From: Byssochlamys sp. IMV 00236
Lineage: Eukaryota > Ascomycota > Eurotiomycetes > Eurotiales > Thermoascaceae
DNA: 64,000 bases
Direction: 5' to 3'
NCBI GenBank assembly: GCA_001931875.2
Contig: MSJH02000544.1
Coordinates: 186,001-250,000 of the forward strand
Under the pieces are notes generated by a model, which had not been told where the DNA came from, ran no database searches, and worked only from the letters and a program-made list of their open reading frames with translations. A program made the position numbers and the translations under genes. This document shows, in pieces, positions 1-12,107 of the stretch; the stretch's first letter is position 1; every line of letters starts with the position of its first letter.

Positions 1-2
1 TT

Positions 3-665
3 ACTTCGTGGACTATCACCGCATTAGGCCTCAGCGCCCTCAATGTGCTCAACGATAACAAAACCTTTATCCAATCTCTTGCCGCAATCAGTCTTTTCAC
101 TTTCCTCACCTGCCGTCTGCTTGTCCTTTTCAAGCCTAGAAATCCTGATGGTTCTTCAAATGGTACCATTGCGCACTTTATCGCCTCAGCAGACTATGGC
201 TCTCGTAAAGGAGCCCTTGTGCTTTTCGGATTGTGCTGTACGTGGCTCTATGAGCTATTAGCAATGGGAATGCTATTGTTATTCACGACTTTATTTGGCG
301 GTATTATGGCTACAGCGCTCTACCAAGAATCCCAAACTCAGGACGGTTCGGCTGCAATAGACAATGACACACGTGTCGATGCATCGACTACATCTTTAGC
401 AGAGGTCGATGAGTTCAATGCCAAGGCAGGGGTGGATCTAACGGTGTTTTTCAAATGGATCCCTCCCAAGGCATTGGTTTACTTTGTGGCTGCTCTCTGG
501 GTGAACTTCCTGAGTCTGGGCTTTTATATCTTGGGCCATGCCGCAAAATCCCTGGTTAAGGTATTAAGTTCGCCAGCAGCTGCGCCTGGGGTCTCATTGG
601 ATGTTTCAGCTACCGCGAAGCAGGTAACATCTGGTGAAGGGAAAGAGCTTGATTCCGCGCAGTAG
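3..665 (+). CDS. Integral membrane protein, 5'-truncated by the window edge
   Basis: The reading frame is open from base 3, so the start lies outside the window; the first in-window ATG (43) is in another frame and the GTG at 45 is internal. About 220 residues are visible. Three hydrophobic segments can be seen: one around the ALNVLNDNK..LAAISLFTF region, a second in GALVLFGLCCTWLYELL followed by a Gly/Leu-rich stretch, and a third in ALVYFVAALWVNFLSLGF. An acidic loop (about 40 residues) separates the second and third, and a Ser/Ala-rich soluble tail ends at TAG 663-665. I do not recognise the family. A role as a multi-span membrane protein is what the sequence supports; no catalytic motif is visible. 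Confidence 0.6.
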   Translation, partial: TSWTITALGLSALNVLNDNKTFIQSLAAISLFTFLTCRLLVLFKPRNPDGSSNGTIAHFIASADYGSRKGALVLFGLCCTWLYELLAMGMLLLFTTLFGGIMATALYQESQTQDGSAAIDNDTRVDASTTSLAEVDEFNAKAGVDLTVFFKWIPPKALVYFVAALWVNFLSLGFYILGHAAKSLVKVLSSPAAAPGVSLDVSATAKQVTSGEGKELDSAQ

Positions 666-2386
666 GCTCTCAGAAGCAGATGTGGATAAGATATAATTCT
701 AACAAAATCTGTAAGTAGCATTAGTGTCAAGTAGATAGAGACAAAGGCTAGCTAAGAATATTCACAAACTGAAAAGTTGCCATATCTTGTGTTTTCCTTA
801 ATTCCCCTCGTATCGCAATAGGCGTATCACTTTTCGAACCTGGAAATAGTTCATGCAGTTCACCAGCGCTTACTCTACAGATAAAAGTACTCGATGCAAT
901 CTGGACAAGTCGCAGTGTTTAGTTGAGGCTCTCACCGATATAGTCTCGGTTAATGAACACGAACCCTTGGCTCGAAACCTTCGGGACTGCATCCAGATAT
1001 CAAGACACTCGTGTTTAGCAGGGGTAAAGCCTAGGCTCTCCTCGTGTCCCCGGGCGCACAGCGAGAAAGATAAGAATCGACTGGGGAGAAACGGGGCATA
1101 CGATACTATCATAAAGCCAAACAACCATGAAATACCCTCCTTCAGCCCTGCTTCGAGGTTGCCCGAAACCGCCCATCTCGTATTTCTTCGGCGAGATCTA
1201 TCTGTTTCCGAGTCCATACATACTTGCTCATGATCATCTTCTGACTTGACGCCCAGCAGCCCCTTGAACCTGCATGTCTTTATCCTTATGTCATGCATGC
1301 CTCCTCAGCTTTGACTCGAAAATCGAAATGCCGAGAAGACATTAACCTTTGTGGTTAATTCTCCGTCTAAAAGGGGGCCGAAAATACGCCAACCGGCGGT
1401 GGCGGAGCGACACCAAGAGCGCGCGCTCGGGTAGATTAGAATGCGCGATTATACCTACTCGAACTATATTATACTTAGCGTGTGTGCTTTACGAACCAAA
1501 ATTCAGTTTGTCAGTTCGGGCGTCTTGTGCCGTTCGCTTCTAGATGTAGAGGGAGGAGTTGGTAGGTTGTCTGTCCTGGGCTCTGCAGGGGCGGGCTTCT
1601 TAGCGTTAACTGAATACGGGGAGGATGACGTTATTAGTCTGGGGATATGTTCGGGGGATGGTGGATCTGCCGCCTTCTAGAAGGGAAATGGAATGGGGAT
1701 TGTCAGTCTAGTGGGACTAGAGCGATGGTGAAAGTTGATCCATTGAGTTTGACTCTGAGTAAGGGCTGGCCATCAGGTTAGCTAGATACGCTGATTGGGT
1801 TGAATGTTTAAGATGCCTATGTTGTGAGAGAATGAAAAGACAATGGAAGAATCAGAAATTTCCTAAAGCAAGTATTATACACTCATAATTCCCAAGTATA
1901 GGCGTATACGATCCCTCCGCAAAACTCCACAATATAAGCATAGTCCAAACATAATATTATGGTCCACGCAGCATTCCTGAGAAATAGCGGCATGATCTCC
2001 CATGACTGTCAGATCAGAAAATAAGACGAACTCCCCAGAACCCGTATATAGTAGACAAAATAAGTAACCCGAAATCATGAGGTGTTCCCTCGTCGCGTCC
2101 CGTTGTCTAGCTGCGGGACGTACACCTCCTTGTTATACATGTCATCGTAGAAGAAACATACATAAAATAAAATGACCAAGACAAAGAATATTGCACGCCA
2201 GGATTGTCTGCACCAGGCTCACTAGAGAAGTCTGATGACGGAGCCCCAGCAGGAAAGGGAAAGAAACGAACATATGCAACGATGCAAAGCGTGTTACAGG
2301 ACCGAAAAAAAAGATACAGAAGGAATTGCGTAACATCATAGAACATAGCACATCATATCGTCCAGTCGCATCGTATTGTAGCCGCA
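666..2386. other. Intergenic, no gene recognised
   Basis: Several overlapping short open frames on both strands (for example 853-1233 and 870-1298) resemble no family and contradict one another. The part next to 2386 is the likely 3' untranslated region of the minus-strand zinc-finger gene. I see nothing else that I can support. Confidence 0.4.
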
Positions 2387-3064
2387 TTATCTTCGGACCG
2401 CATTCGGGGACAAAGATTCTTCCTTTGCAGGCTTCTTCTTTGGCACTTCACGCTTAGCAATGTTGATGCGATGATACGAGCGTAGGTGCTCGTTCAAGTG
2501 GTCCTTGCGAGGGAAGCCGTTCTTGCCCTTTCGTGCACATTTTGGCACCGGGCAGTTTTGGAACACGGGGTAATGAACAGTAGTCTGATGTCGTTTCAAG
2601 TCTGCAGATCTGGTAAAACTCCTGCCGCAGCTGCACTCGAAAGGTTTCGTGCGTCTAGGAGAGATCAGCTAAATACTGACGAATGTTGGCTTACTGAAAG
2701 GAACTCACCTCTCTGATTCCAGGGCCTCCAGGCCTGAGGGCGGACTGCGCGAGAGGGTATTGAGATCATGGGTCTGATTCAAGCTGGGGCCCATATCATA
2801 TGGAAAAGCTGTCCGGGGGTCTGTTGGCGAGGACGACTGCATGAAATCGGTGCACTCCATAGGATTTAGGTCGTTCCAATCTGGAAGGTCGTACGCTTGA
2901 CCATATGAGTCGAAGTCGTAGCATTGATCGAATGACATTTGGGTTGTATCGATGTTGTTGTCTGTCACCACAGGATACGAGGTTGAGTATTGGCTGGGCA
3001 GACTTGAGTAACTGCCGGTAGTCTGAGTCGAGTCATTGCTGCCCGTAGAGTATGATGGCTCCAT
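2387..3064 (-). CDS. C2H2 zinc-finger protein, putative transcription factor
   Basis: Two exons, 3064-2709 and 2654-2387, with a 54-nt intron (GTGAGT..CCTAG), giving 207 residues. The N-terminal half is Ser/Thr/Asp/Tyr-rich and disordered, like a fungal activation region. The intron lies just before the zinc fingers. Finger 1 (CSC..RSADLKRHQTTVH) has an unusually short C-X-C spacing followed by H-X4-H. Finger 2 reads CPVPKC..DHLNEHLRSYH, with C-X4-C and H-X4-H. A basic tail follows. Two tandem C2H2 fingers at the extreme C-terminus suggest a DNA-binding regulator; the target is unknown. An alternative start exists: an ATG at 3152-3150 directly followed by a 58-nt intron (3092-3149) would join in frame and add nine residues. 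Confidence 0.75.
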
Positions 3065-3152
3065 AGCTGGACTATATCCACCGTTATAGTACTAACAAGG
3101 CGAAATGTGAGCAAAACAAGAGCGAGATGAACAAGCAAAGGTACCGTACCAT

Positions 3153-6100
3153 GGTATGTATTTATAGCAGAATTTGTAGTAAGGTACAGTTTAAAGTAGT
3201 AGTATGGCACACAGTAAGCGACGATAGAGTTATGATATGTTCAGAGAGGAGAGTTGATAGCGTGATATATAAGGAGCAATGTACAAACTTTCTGGAAATA
3301 TGAATCTTGAAGGAATGAAGGGCATTTAAGATGGCCTGGGTAGCGAGGTGCTGTCACCTGAGGAAGATCTACGCCTTCACCCATTCGATTTCCGTATCAG
3401 TTCTGGGATCGGGCTGGAACTACACGTGATGAATGCTGTGTTGGAGGTCTGTTAGACACACAGCCACCAAAGTAATGGTTATTGGCCGACCTCGGCGAGG
3501 ACTCCATGAGATATTGGGGAAAAGTGATGCGAAGCTTCACCCTCGAACTTATCTGATCTTCTGGGTTACCAAACGAACGTGGCTCACCTGCGTGCGAACC
3601 GACGCCGTAACGGGAATCGAACGATCGAAGCATGCATGGAATGTTTTAGTGTCTGAGGCGTATCCATCAACATGCCGGTGAACCGATCGATGACTTCGTC
3701 ATTGGAGTATGCTCGAGACGAAACACGCCACAAGACGGGACGTTCTCAGGCCAAGGGTCCTAGGACGGACGACGAGTCACCGCTAGTTAGGAACTTGGGA
3801 GCTTAGGATAATACCAACAGGGTGCTGTGCCTACCCGCCAAGTCCTCCCTGTTACCTGACTTAACCCAGTCGAAGGTATTGCGAAAGAACCATGACGATG
3901 TGGACCCGTGTTCAAGAGGCGGAGAGCGATTCCGCAGCCATGAGGCTCGAGTACGAGATGCTCGAGGCATATCGGAGGGGAACAAATATCTCATTGCCTA
4001 TCTAGCCTTACCTATCGCCTCATTCTCAGAGATGGCAGTGCCAATAAGGGTGGAAACTTCAAAGGTCCCTGTCGGAACGGCCCGAGGCTTGCGATGTCCG
4101 AGGGCATCAGTGTGTGTATACGGGGCAATGAATAACTCGTATTGAGGATAATACTGAGATAGAGCCCAGGATACGGCCACCGCAAGTTGCTGGTTGAACC
4201 CAAGATCATCAGGTCGACAGACTGGGCAGCTTGAGGTTGAACACAACAAGGCACCTGGAAACCCCGGTATGTACCCTATCTCACAACGTGGATCTTCAGC
4301 TTCAGCGAAATTCCGCGACCATCAGACCGCTTCATCAGTGCTGGACAATGAGGTAGCCGGAGACACAGTTGACTACAATGCCAGATCTTCGGGACGGCAG
4401 ACTCACACGGTGCATTATTGGGCCAGTGGACAGTCTCTGCTGGCATCGTCAGACTGCTGCACGGGAATAGTGACTGCAATCCCAATGGTTGCCGTGTTCA
4501 ACTGTCGCTTATAGGCTGTTGGGAAGAGCCTTTAGGGAGCCGCATCGCACAGCCCCAATCGCGGTAAAATCCCGCAGCGACCAGACAAAGAATCGGAAAG
4601 ACACAACCATGTCTGCACGGTGGTACAAAGTGAGGCGACTCTCAGCCAGTCCACACACTGAGATGCGTGTCTTGACGTTGTCCCTGGCATCATCATCCAC
4701 AGGGTGCCGAATGGCGGGGTGAACGGGTGAAAGCGAACAACAGGCTTCATCCTCACTGGACTGGAATTCGACAACACCCTGCCGGAGATCAGATCGACCC
4801 GCTTCCCCGGAGCCTGGGTGGATTTCGTTTCAGGGTATCGATGCCGTTTGGGGACACGTTTCTTGTCATGCTGTTAGGAGTGTTCACTTCAGAGAGACTC
4901 GTGGCCTTCTGACCCCAATGGCCGCTTCTTCAGGAGCCGAGGTATGTATGGCATACATACTTACTCCCCAAGGTGCTCTGTCGATACTACTTCACGCCTG
5001 AAGTACTGTGCAAATCCTTTGTGCACACCAAGCCCTACTACTAATTTACTAGTTATGGAGCACCGCATAACTCAACAAAGCAAAGCACCATCTAATTCTA
5101 CACCGGTAAAGCCTGCTCGAAAGCTACATGCGTATGGTGATTCCGCAAAGCACCACAACGATGTGTGTATGTATGTACAGTACTACAGTACATACATACT
5201 TCCACGTGGATCAATAGTCTCCCACTGCTCACTTTCAGGCTCCTTCAACGTTTCAGATGTACGCTAACCCTCAGGATCTCCCACCCCTCGTCAGTTGAAA
5301 CATCGTCTACTCCGTACTCCATAGATGAAATTCAGCCCTACAACCCAAAGATGGAGCGATCAATCTCTGCTTGAGCATGATGTCAACATGGCAGATAACC
5401 TCGAGAGCACTGCCGCTCACCAAGGGTTCATTTCGGCAGTACCATCAGCTTTGATCGCTATTACAATGCGACCACATTTAGATCTCAACCAAACAGGCAT
5501 TGAGAAGGCAATGATAAAGAACACCCAACAGCGGCCTGAAGAGGTGCGACTGGAGATGGACAGAAATCCATTGAATAGCTCGTTACCTAAGCTGTATCTT
5601 TGGGAAATTACTTCTGGTGACTATCATGGCTAGTCGTTGTTAAGTCGGTGTGAAATATTTGACCATGAAACATGTTAAACAACCGATCTGCTGCAGTGCG
5701 ATGCATACCACCCGCAGCATGGGAGGCCAAATGAGAATTATGTTGGCTCTTCACCGCTTATAGATCATTTCTACCCGATATTTTACTACTGCTAACGAGG
5801 ACTGCTCAGTTCAGCATGCTTTCTCACAGTACGGTGGTCATTATATACCTCTATCTGCACATTCCAGTGTTCATTGAGAAGCCTCATCCAATCTAGATAA
5901 TTGTAGTCACTACGTGGTATAGGTTACCAGACTGGCCCTAGAAAGGACAACAAGGAATATTGGACGATGAAGCCAAGGAAAACATGATTCCTGGCTTGAG
6001 CTTGAATTTGACGACTCTTGAGACATATGGGGGGACGATGGCATGACAGTCAAAAAAAAAGCGACAGCCCACCGTAATAAGAAAGACAAACCAAGATTCC

Positions 6101-6322
6101 CACACGCCTCAATCAACTAATGTCCTTTCTTCCAAGCACAAAGTCCTGTCTGAGATCAATCCCATTGAATTCAAAGCCTATCGATATCGAAAGTATTTCC
6201 GTTATTGCAGCTGTTGACGCCTAGCCCAGCCCAGCCTAGTGTTATGAAACCTAACTGCCTCGGCTAACCATCCGTTTAACTGCCAAATGAAAACTACCGA
6301 TCCCATAGGAGAAACCATGCCG
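3153..6322. other. 3.2-kb region without a recognisable gene
   Basis: Only short, overlapping frames occur. A few stretches have protein-like composition, such as the minus frame at 3998-4249 and the plus frame at 5325-5633. None shows a recognisable motif and I could not join them into a convincing spliced model. The base composition is not strongly AT-rich, so it does not look like heavily RIP-mutated repeat. It may hold a decayed gene. Confidence 0.35.
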
Positions 6323-8311
6323 TTACAAATCATCCTCAAGATACTTGTAAATAAATTTGAAGTCCGCCTTACGCCGATTCATCCTGGAGACGAGATGTTA
6401 GATCAGATATGAAAACAGGGCTGTTTATGATGACTTACCATGTGCTTTCATAATCGAAGAATCGGTAGGTACCCTGCTCAAACTCCTCTGTGATTGTCTT
6501 CGGCTCCTCGTGACGCTGGAACCAGGTCTGGTACTGCTTGTGGAAACGCCAACTCTGATTTTTCAGCGCCTTGGCCGCTAGATATTGCTGGTATGTGCCC
6601 TGACGATAATAGAAGATATAGAACAGTGTATCTGTGTCTATCCTTCCTGTCTCGTATAGCCGTGGATCGTCGAGGATTGGCAGCGGCTCCTGAGGATAAT
6701 AGATGGGCGTGTTATAGGGGTTCTGCGGCTTGTAGTGCTTTGGCTTCTCGGCATCGGTTGGCTCGGGACAAGTCGTGAGCGATGCGGCCAGCAAACGCTG
6801 TACCGACGGCGATTGGTTCACTGATGCTGTTGCTCTTTCCTTCGTTATCTCGAAAGATTGTATTAGATCTTGCAAGCCGGGAGGAAGGTGATATATCGAA
6901 TCCTCTGCATTTACATCCTGCTTGGGGACATCGCCATTTGTCACTGGTTGATCCTTAGTAGCTATGGGCTCTGCCTTATCCGCTGCCGGCGTTGAGGATG
7001 GTCCAGCACCCAAAGAACCTGCCGCTGAACCTGCCGCTGAGCCTGCTACTGGAGTACCTGGGCTGAGAGCTGGTGTCCTTGTCCGCGCTTGGGTGGAAGG
7101 CTCTTCCGCGCTTGGAGCCGTTGGCACTGCTTTCTGGACAGGTTGTGCAGCTGGAACACGTGGGGAGGCCGTAGACGAGGCTTTCGATACGGGAAAAGCT
7201 GCCGAAATTGCAGGGCTCGCGCCTGGGGGAGGTGGTAGAGGTGCAATGCCGACCCCATTCTTATCGCTTGCGGCGGCGGCAGCAGCGGCAGATGCATACT
7301 TCAACGTCTCTCCCGGAAGACGGGTAGGTGGAGGAGCAGGCTTCATACCGCTAGCCGAGGAAGACGAGGGAGTATTGGGATGCAGTGTTGCGAGAACCGG
7401 AAGAGGCGACTTCATCTGGGTGGATGGCCTTCGTGGTGCCGCAGGATCTGCCTTGGGCTTCCCTCGTGCCTCTGGCTCATCCTCCTGTACTGACTGTGCA
7501 TCCTGCGAAGAGACCCGGTCGTTGTCACCAACGACACCAAACTGAGACTCCTCATCGCCAAGGTTCAAGTCATCGTAGAGCGTTTCATCCTCGCCTGAGT
7601 AGTCCACGTTGTGACCGTCCTCGACATAATACTTAATGCTGTCCTTCAGATCCACGACCTGGGCCGTTTCCACGTTACCGTTCTGAAGTGACCGTAAAAG
7701 CAACTCGAGCTTGTTGACATGCCATCTATGTCGTTCCGATATCCGCGAAATGTCCGCTAAGCGATTCGTTTTCGCCACGTCCTTCTTGCCCTTCTTCACC
7801 GACGCATGTAGGGTCTCCTCTTCGGCCTCCATCGCCTCTATCTTCTGCTGGAGCTCGTCCACCATGCTCGACAGGAAATCAGCAGCTTCGGCCTTCTCCT
7901 TCTCCTTAGGATCTAATCGAGATGCGGCGGATAGACCTTCCTTCGAGTATGCCTTCGTCTTCATCTCCTTCTCCACGGCCTTGAATTGTTCCATACACTG
8001 CATGCTAGTTAGCTCACTGTATCTCGCGCAACCGTAGGGTATCGGCCATGGCGTACTGTTTCGATGGCTCTCCGCTGCTCCAGCAGTGGGTTCTTGTCTT
8101 TCACCTCATTTCCGGCCGCCCAGGACTTGATCTGATCTCGGAATCGCTGAAGCTTCTTGATCTCTCGTTTGAGGTTGTCCTCTAGCTTATCGCGCTGCGC
8201 AGGATTGGACGTGGATCGGATCTTTTCATATATGCCTTCAAATGTTTGTATACCTTCAGCGACCTTCTTGAAGGTCTTGTCGATCTCTTGCTGCGTTTTT
8301 CGGGACGTCAT
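6323..8311 (-). CDS. not3: CCR4-NOT complex subunit Not3/Not5
   Basis: Three exons, 8311-8057, 7997-6439 and 6383-6323, with introns of 59 and 55 nt; 624 residues. Not3/Not5 is a core subunit of the CCR4-NOT deadenylase and links mRNA decay to translation in the cytoplasm. The N-terminal Not3 coiled-coil region begins MTSRKTQQEIDKTFKKV and continues across the first intron into CMEQFKAVEKEMKTKAYSKE. A low-complexity Pro/Ala/Ser linker occupies roughly residues 190-430. The C-terminal NOT box includes YETGRIDTDTLFYIFYYRQG and ends, after the last small exon, with RRKADFKFIYKYLEDDL. The first intron has a CTAAC branch site close to its acceptor. Length and domain order fit the family. The gene diverges from the deacylase gene on its right. 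Confidence 0.93.
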
Positions 8312-8976
8312 GGCTGCTGTTCATATGAACAGGAGGCTGTGGGTATGGGTCCCTGTGCGGAGGAAAATAGGACGCTACAAGCTCCTGCGTCGAGCAAGTG
8401 CGTGGACGCGTCTTCGTAGATGTTATTTGGGTGCGCCACGAGGGCTGTCTGAATGCTCGCAGAACCAAACAACGGTGGCGTTGTGCTGGGAAACTCGATT
8501 TCAGCGTCGTGAAGCCTTGTTCCGGAGGTGTCAAGCTGGACGATGCCAAGACCAATCAGAGGGCACTAACACCTGAACCGAAGATCTGACGTCTGCAAAG
8601 GCGACGGAAGCTATCTCAACGATTTGATTTGATTTGATTTGTTTTGTTTGGCAACTTGACCACTGGCTGTCCTGGAGACGGTCGAGAATAACACATGGAC
8701 CGGTCGCTATGAGCTTTGATTGTTGATCGTGGTCGTCCTTCTGCTCTCGATGCCCAGCGCTGAGCATGCGATAGGTAGGCGGCCCCCGAATCGATCGCCG
8801 CATTCGGTGGTCGAGGTGAAAAGAGATCTGTCGCAACCCTATTATTATTGCGCGCATTATACAATCATTCTGTGTTTATTCTTGAATACATATTTATTTT
8901 CAATATCCAACTGACTCATCTCTATCTTCATCCAGAATCCTTGCGATCGTAAACTACAACAAACGAAGAATCCAAT
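8312..8976. promoter_or_regulatory. Divergent intergenic region between not3 and dtd1
   Basis: 665 bp separate two outward-facing start codons, so both promoters must lie here. It holds a short (GATTT)4 microsatellite at 8621-8640 followed by a T/G-rich run. I see no clear TATA element that can be assigned to either gene. Confidence 0.5.
8621..8640 (+). repeat. GATTT microsatellite, four units
   Basis: Four perfect tandem GATTT units, read directly from the sequence, followed by a degenerate GTTTT/GTTTG tail. It lies in the shared promoter of not3 and dtd1. Confidence 0.9.
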
Positions 8977-9822
8977 ATGAAAGGTCTCCCCCGCTTTCAC
9001 TCCACCCACGCCAGAATGAGGGTTAACCAAGCCAATAGCGATTTTACAGAGGGTTACGTCGGCTTCGGTCACCGTCGACAAGCAGCTTATCTCGTCAATC
9101 GGTCGGGGGATTCTGGTATTTGCGGCCATTGGCAAGGATGATACAGAGAAGGATGCGGAGTCTCTCGCGGCAAAGGTCTTGAAGGCGAAGCTGTGGCCAG
9201 ATGATTCTGGGTCGACGGTTAGTGGACATCACTGATGCATCGTCAGTTGCGCGAGTGATCTGACATCTAAGCGGGTGTCTCTAGTGGAAAAAGAGTGTCC
9301 AGGATGTACAAGGAGAGGTCCTTTGTGGTGAGTATTCTAGCCCAATAGCTTGGATGTGCAGCTGATCCAAAGATATATAGTCTCGCAGTTTACTCTGATG
9401 GCAACCATGAAGAAGGGCAACAAGCCGGATTTCCATAGCGCGGCTGACCCTGAATCGGCACGAAAGCTGTACGACCACTTCTATAACAAAGTGCGAGATC
9501 TATACCAGGCAGACCGTGTGAAGAATGGCGTATTCCAGGCCATGATGGAGGTGGAACTCAAAAATGATGGACCGGTGGGTGTAGATTACCGCAGTGAAGA
9601 CGGAGCGGTATAGTAACTACTATCCCGAGTCATGACATGGCTGACTTGACACAGGTTACGATCGAAATCAACACCAACCTTCCCAAACCAGAAAAGAAAG
9701 AGACGCCATCTGCTCAAGGCTCTGAGGGAAAGGGGAAAGAAAAATCGACAGAGTCGAAAGAAGGGGAATCCAAAGGAAGCCAGTACTTTGAATTCAAGCT
9801 TCCAGCATCCCTATTAGAATAG
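8977..9822 (+). CDS. dtd1: D-aminoacyl-tRNA deacylase (DTD)
   Basis: Five exons, 8977-8983, 9039-9217, 9285-9327, 9381-9574 and 9655-9822; 196 residues. DTD hydrolyses D-aminoacyl-tRNAs and mischarged glycyl-tRNA(Ala), protecting translation. The first exon has only seven bases, coding Met-Lys and one base of Ala; the protein then runs ILQRVTSASVTVDKQL, the DTD N-terminus. Both family signatures are present: the SQFTL motif opens exon 4, and the Gly-cisPro NDGPVT motif is assembled across the last intron. After the conserved core a Lys/Glu/Ser-rich extension of about 45 residues ends in QYFEFKLPASLLE, longer than bacterial DTDs. It diverges from not3. Confidence 0.92.
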
Positions 9823-10257
9823 ACATACCATATGTATAGATCAACCTATAAAAAATAAAAAAATTAAAGCAAGAGAAGTAACGAAACGACAAAGCACATG
9901 GATGGCTCGTACCATAGATCTCGAGCTATAGCCTATGTACTAGTATCAGACACTATTCTTTAGTGTAAGCGCTCCGCCTAGAGTATTATTATTCCTTAGG
10001 GCTTAGGATTTTGTTCCTGGGCGGGGTTTTGCGGCACTTGGCGGGGCATCAACCATGCGGACAGGGAAAGTGAAGGGCGGCATGGAAGCTTCTTGAATAT
10101 CCTGAGGGGCCCTGGCGAACCTGCCCCAGCAGTTAGTTCTTCAAGTGTCTCCCGGCTGCTGCTACTGAGTACAATACTTCAAATAGTGGACTTCTGTCGT
10201 CTCTTGCATCTCTCCAGATATACCCTCAGACGTCGTTCGCTTGAGCATCCATCCATC
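9823..10257. other. Intergenic, dtd1 to cyclophilin-40
   Basis: The 3' region of dtd1 (an A-rich stretch just past the stop codon) and the 5' region of the cyclophilin gene, with a pyrimidine-rich stretch before its ATG. No other element is visible. Confidence 0.4.
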
Positions 10258-11628
10258 ATGGCTGAGTCAAATAGTATGTGATTGCGCGACACCTGAAAAC
10301 CCCGCATAGGATCGGACTGACCTTATCTCCCATCCAGGCCGTCCTCGCGTGTTCTTTGACATCCAGATTGGGGATAGAAAGGAGGGCAGGATTGTCTTTG
10401 AGTTGGTACGATGAGTCTCTTAATCAATGTGTGTTGGTGACGACTTTACTAACTGTTTACAGTTCAACGATGGTAGATGACCCCGCAACGAGTACGACAG
10501 AACACAATAGAGGCTGACTGAATGCAGTTGTCCCAAAGACCGCAGAGAATTTCCGCGCTCTTTGCACGGGAGAGAAGGGTGTTGGAAAGCAGGGCAAGCC
10601 ATTGAGCTATAAGGGTATGTGCTTTTTCACAATCCGTTCAGCTCTCGCAACCGCAAGAGGTGCAAGCATTAACTGTAGCATGATTAGGCTCGATTTTCCA
10701 CCGGGTCATTAAGCAGTTCATGATCCAGGGTGGTGACTTCACTGCTTTCAATGGTACTGGCGGCGAATCGATCTATGGCGAGAAGTTCCCCGACGAGAAC
10801 TTCGAGCTCAAGCACGACCGCCCCTTCCTACTGTCCATGGCCAACTCTGGTCCTGGCACCAACGGCAGCCAGTTCTTCGTGACCACCGTTCCCACCCCTC
10901 ACCTAGATGGCAAACACGTCGTGTTCGGAGAAGTGATCAACGGCAAGAGTCTTGTTCGCAAGATCGAGAACATTCCTACTCAGGCAGACAAGCCCGTTGT
11001 GGATGTGACCGTGGTGGACTGTGGTGAATTGAAGGGTGAGGACTACCAGAAGGCTGGAGAAAAGATCGTCGATAGCACTGGCGACACATACGAAGACTAC
11101 CCCGACGACCACCAGGGAGAGGAACTGTCCGCGCCTCTGGTTTTCAAGATCGCCTCTGAATTGAAGGAGTTTGGTAACAAGGCTTTCAAGAGCGGCAACA
11201 CCGAGCTCGGACTCGAGAAGTACCAGAAGGGCCTGCGCTACCTCAACGAATTCCCGGAACCGGGTGACAACGATCCCAAGGAACTTGGTCCGCAGATGAA
11301 GGCTCTCCGCTTCACCCTTCACTCCAATTCTGCTCTCCTCGCCAACAAGCTGGGCCAGTTCAAGAACGGTCAGACTTGGGCCACCTACGCCATCGAGACT
11401 GCGGCTGCGGCTAACGCCAAGGACGCTGATAAGGCCAAGGCCTATTACCGTCGTGCAGTCGCCAATATCGGTCTGAAGGAGGAAGAGGAGGCCCTCAAGG
11501 ACCTCCAGGAGGCCTCCAAGCTTGCTCCCGGCGATGCCGCCATCACGAACGAGATTGCTAGGGTTAAGAAGACCGTCAAGGACCGTGAGGCCAAGGAGAA
11601 GGCTGCCCTGAGGAAGTTCTTCTCGTGA
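10258..11628 (+). CDS. cpr6: Cyclophilin-40 type peptidyl-prolyl isomerase
   Basis: Five exons, 10258-10273, 10338-10405, 10463-10472, 10528-10614 and 10688-11628; 373 residues. The first four exons are tiny (16, 68, 10 and 87 nt) and the rest is one long exon. Cyclophilin-40 isomerises Xaa-Pro bonds and acts as an Hsp90 co-chaperone in the cytosol. The N-terminal cyclophilin domain (about 8-175) shows [16 protein letters not shown], the active-site NGSQFFVTT and HVVFGEV. The C-terminal half contains tetratricopeptide repeats, with [21 protein letters not shown] and [11 protein letters not shown], and ends in a Lys-rich tail suited to binding the Hsp90 MEEVD terminus. The overall length matches yeast Cpr6/Cpr7. 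The symbol is by homology to yeast. Confidence 0.93.
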
Positions 11629-12107
11629 AATGCGGATAACTATCTCTCATTGTTGAAGAAGTTCAACTTAGAGAATTAGACTCAACACATTGTCTGGTGC
11701 GGTCCGATTGGATACGAAAAGGACATGTGTGTCTCGATGGGTTGCTCTTAATGATCATGAGCTCTTATTTGCTTAAAACGTGGTGTTTCTGCATTATGGG
11801 CAGCATGGAGAAATGGCGCAATTCTGCTTCCGTGGGGAAGTCAGGTACAGTGGGCTTTTGTTCTTATGGACGCAGGATGGGCAATAGTCTCTCAGATGAG
11901 AAGTAAAGAATGAAAAGTTAATCATTGATATATTGCAGAAGACCTCGCCAACTAGAAGACTTAACTAAGACTTGGTATCACCTACGCAACATCACCCCGC
12001 AGCCTTTCCTCTGACAACTCCCCTTAAAAGGAACATTAGTTATACTCCTTCAACGTCACACACCCCAGTTTTCCCCTTACCCCGTTAAACCAGTTCGTGC
12101 CAGGTCA
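11629..12107. other. Convergent 3' region between cyclophilin-40 and formamidase
   Basis: Two genes end toward each other here. Short open frames (for example 11697-11906) are unsupported. I expect only untranslated tails and polyadenylation signals. Confidence 0.45.

Noticed and set aside
853..1298. Overlapping 126- and 142-codon frames on opposite strands
   Set aside because: Neither resembles a family, composition is not protein-like and the two exclude each other.
6964..7545. 193-codon Ala/Gly-rich plus-strand frame
   Set aside because: Antisense shadow of the Pro/Ala-rich linker of Not3.
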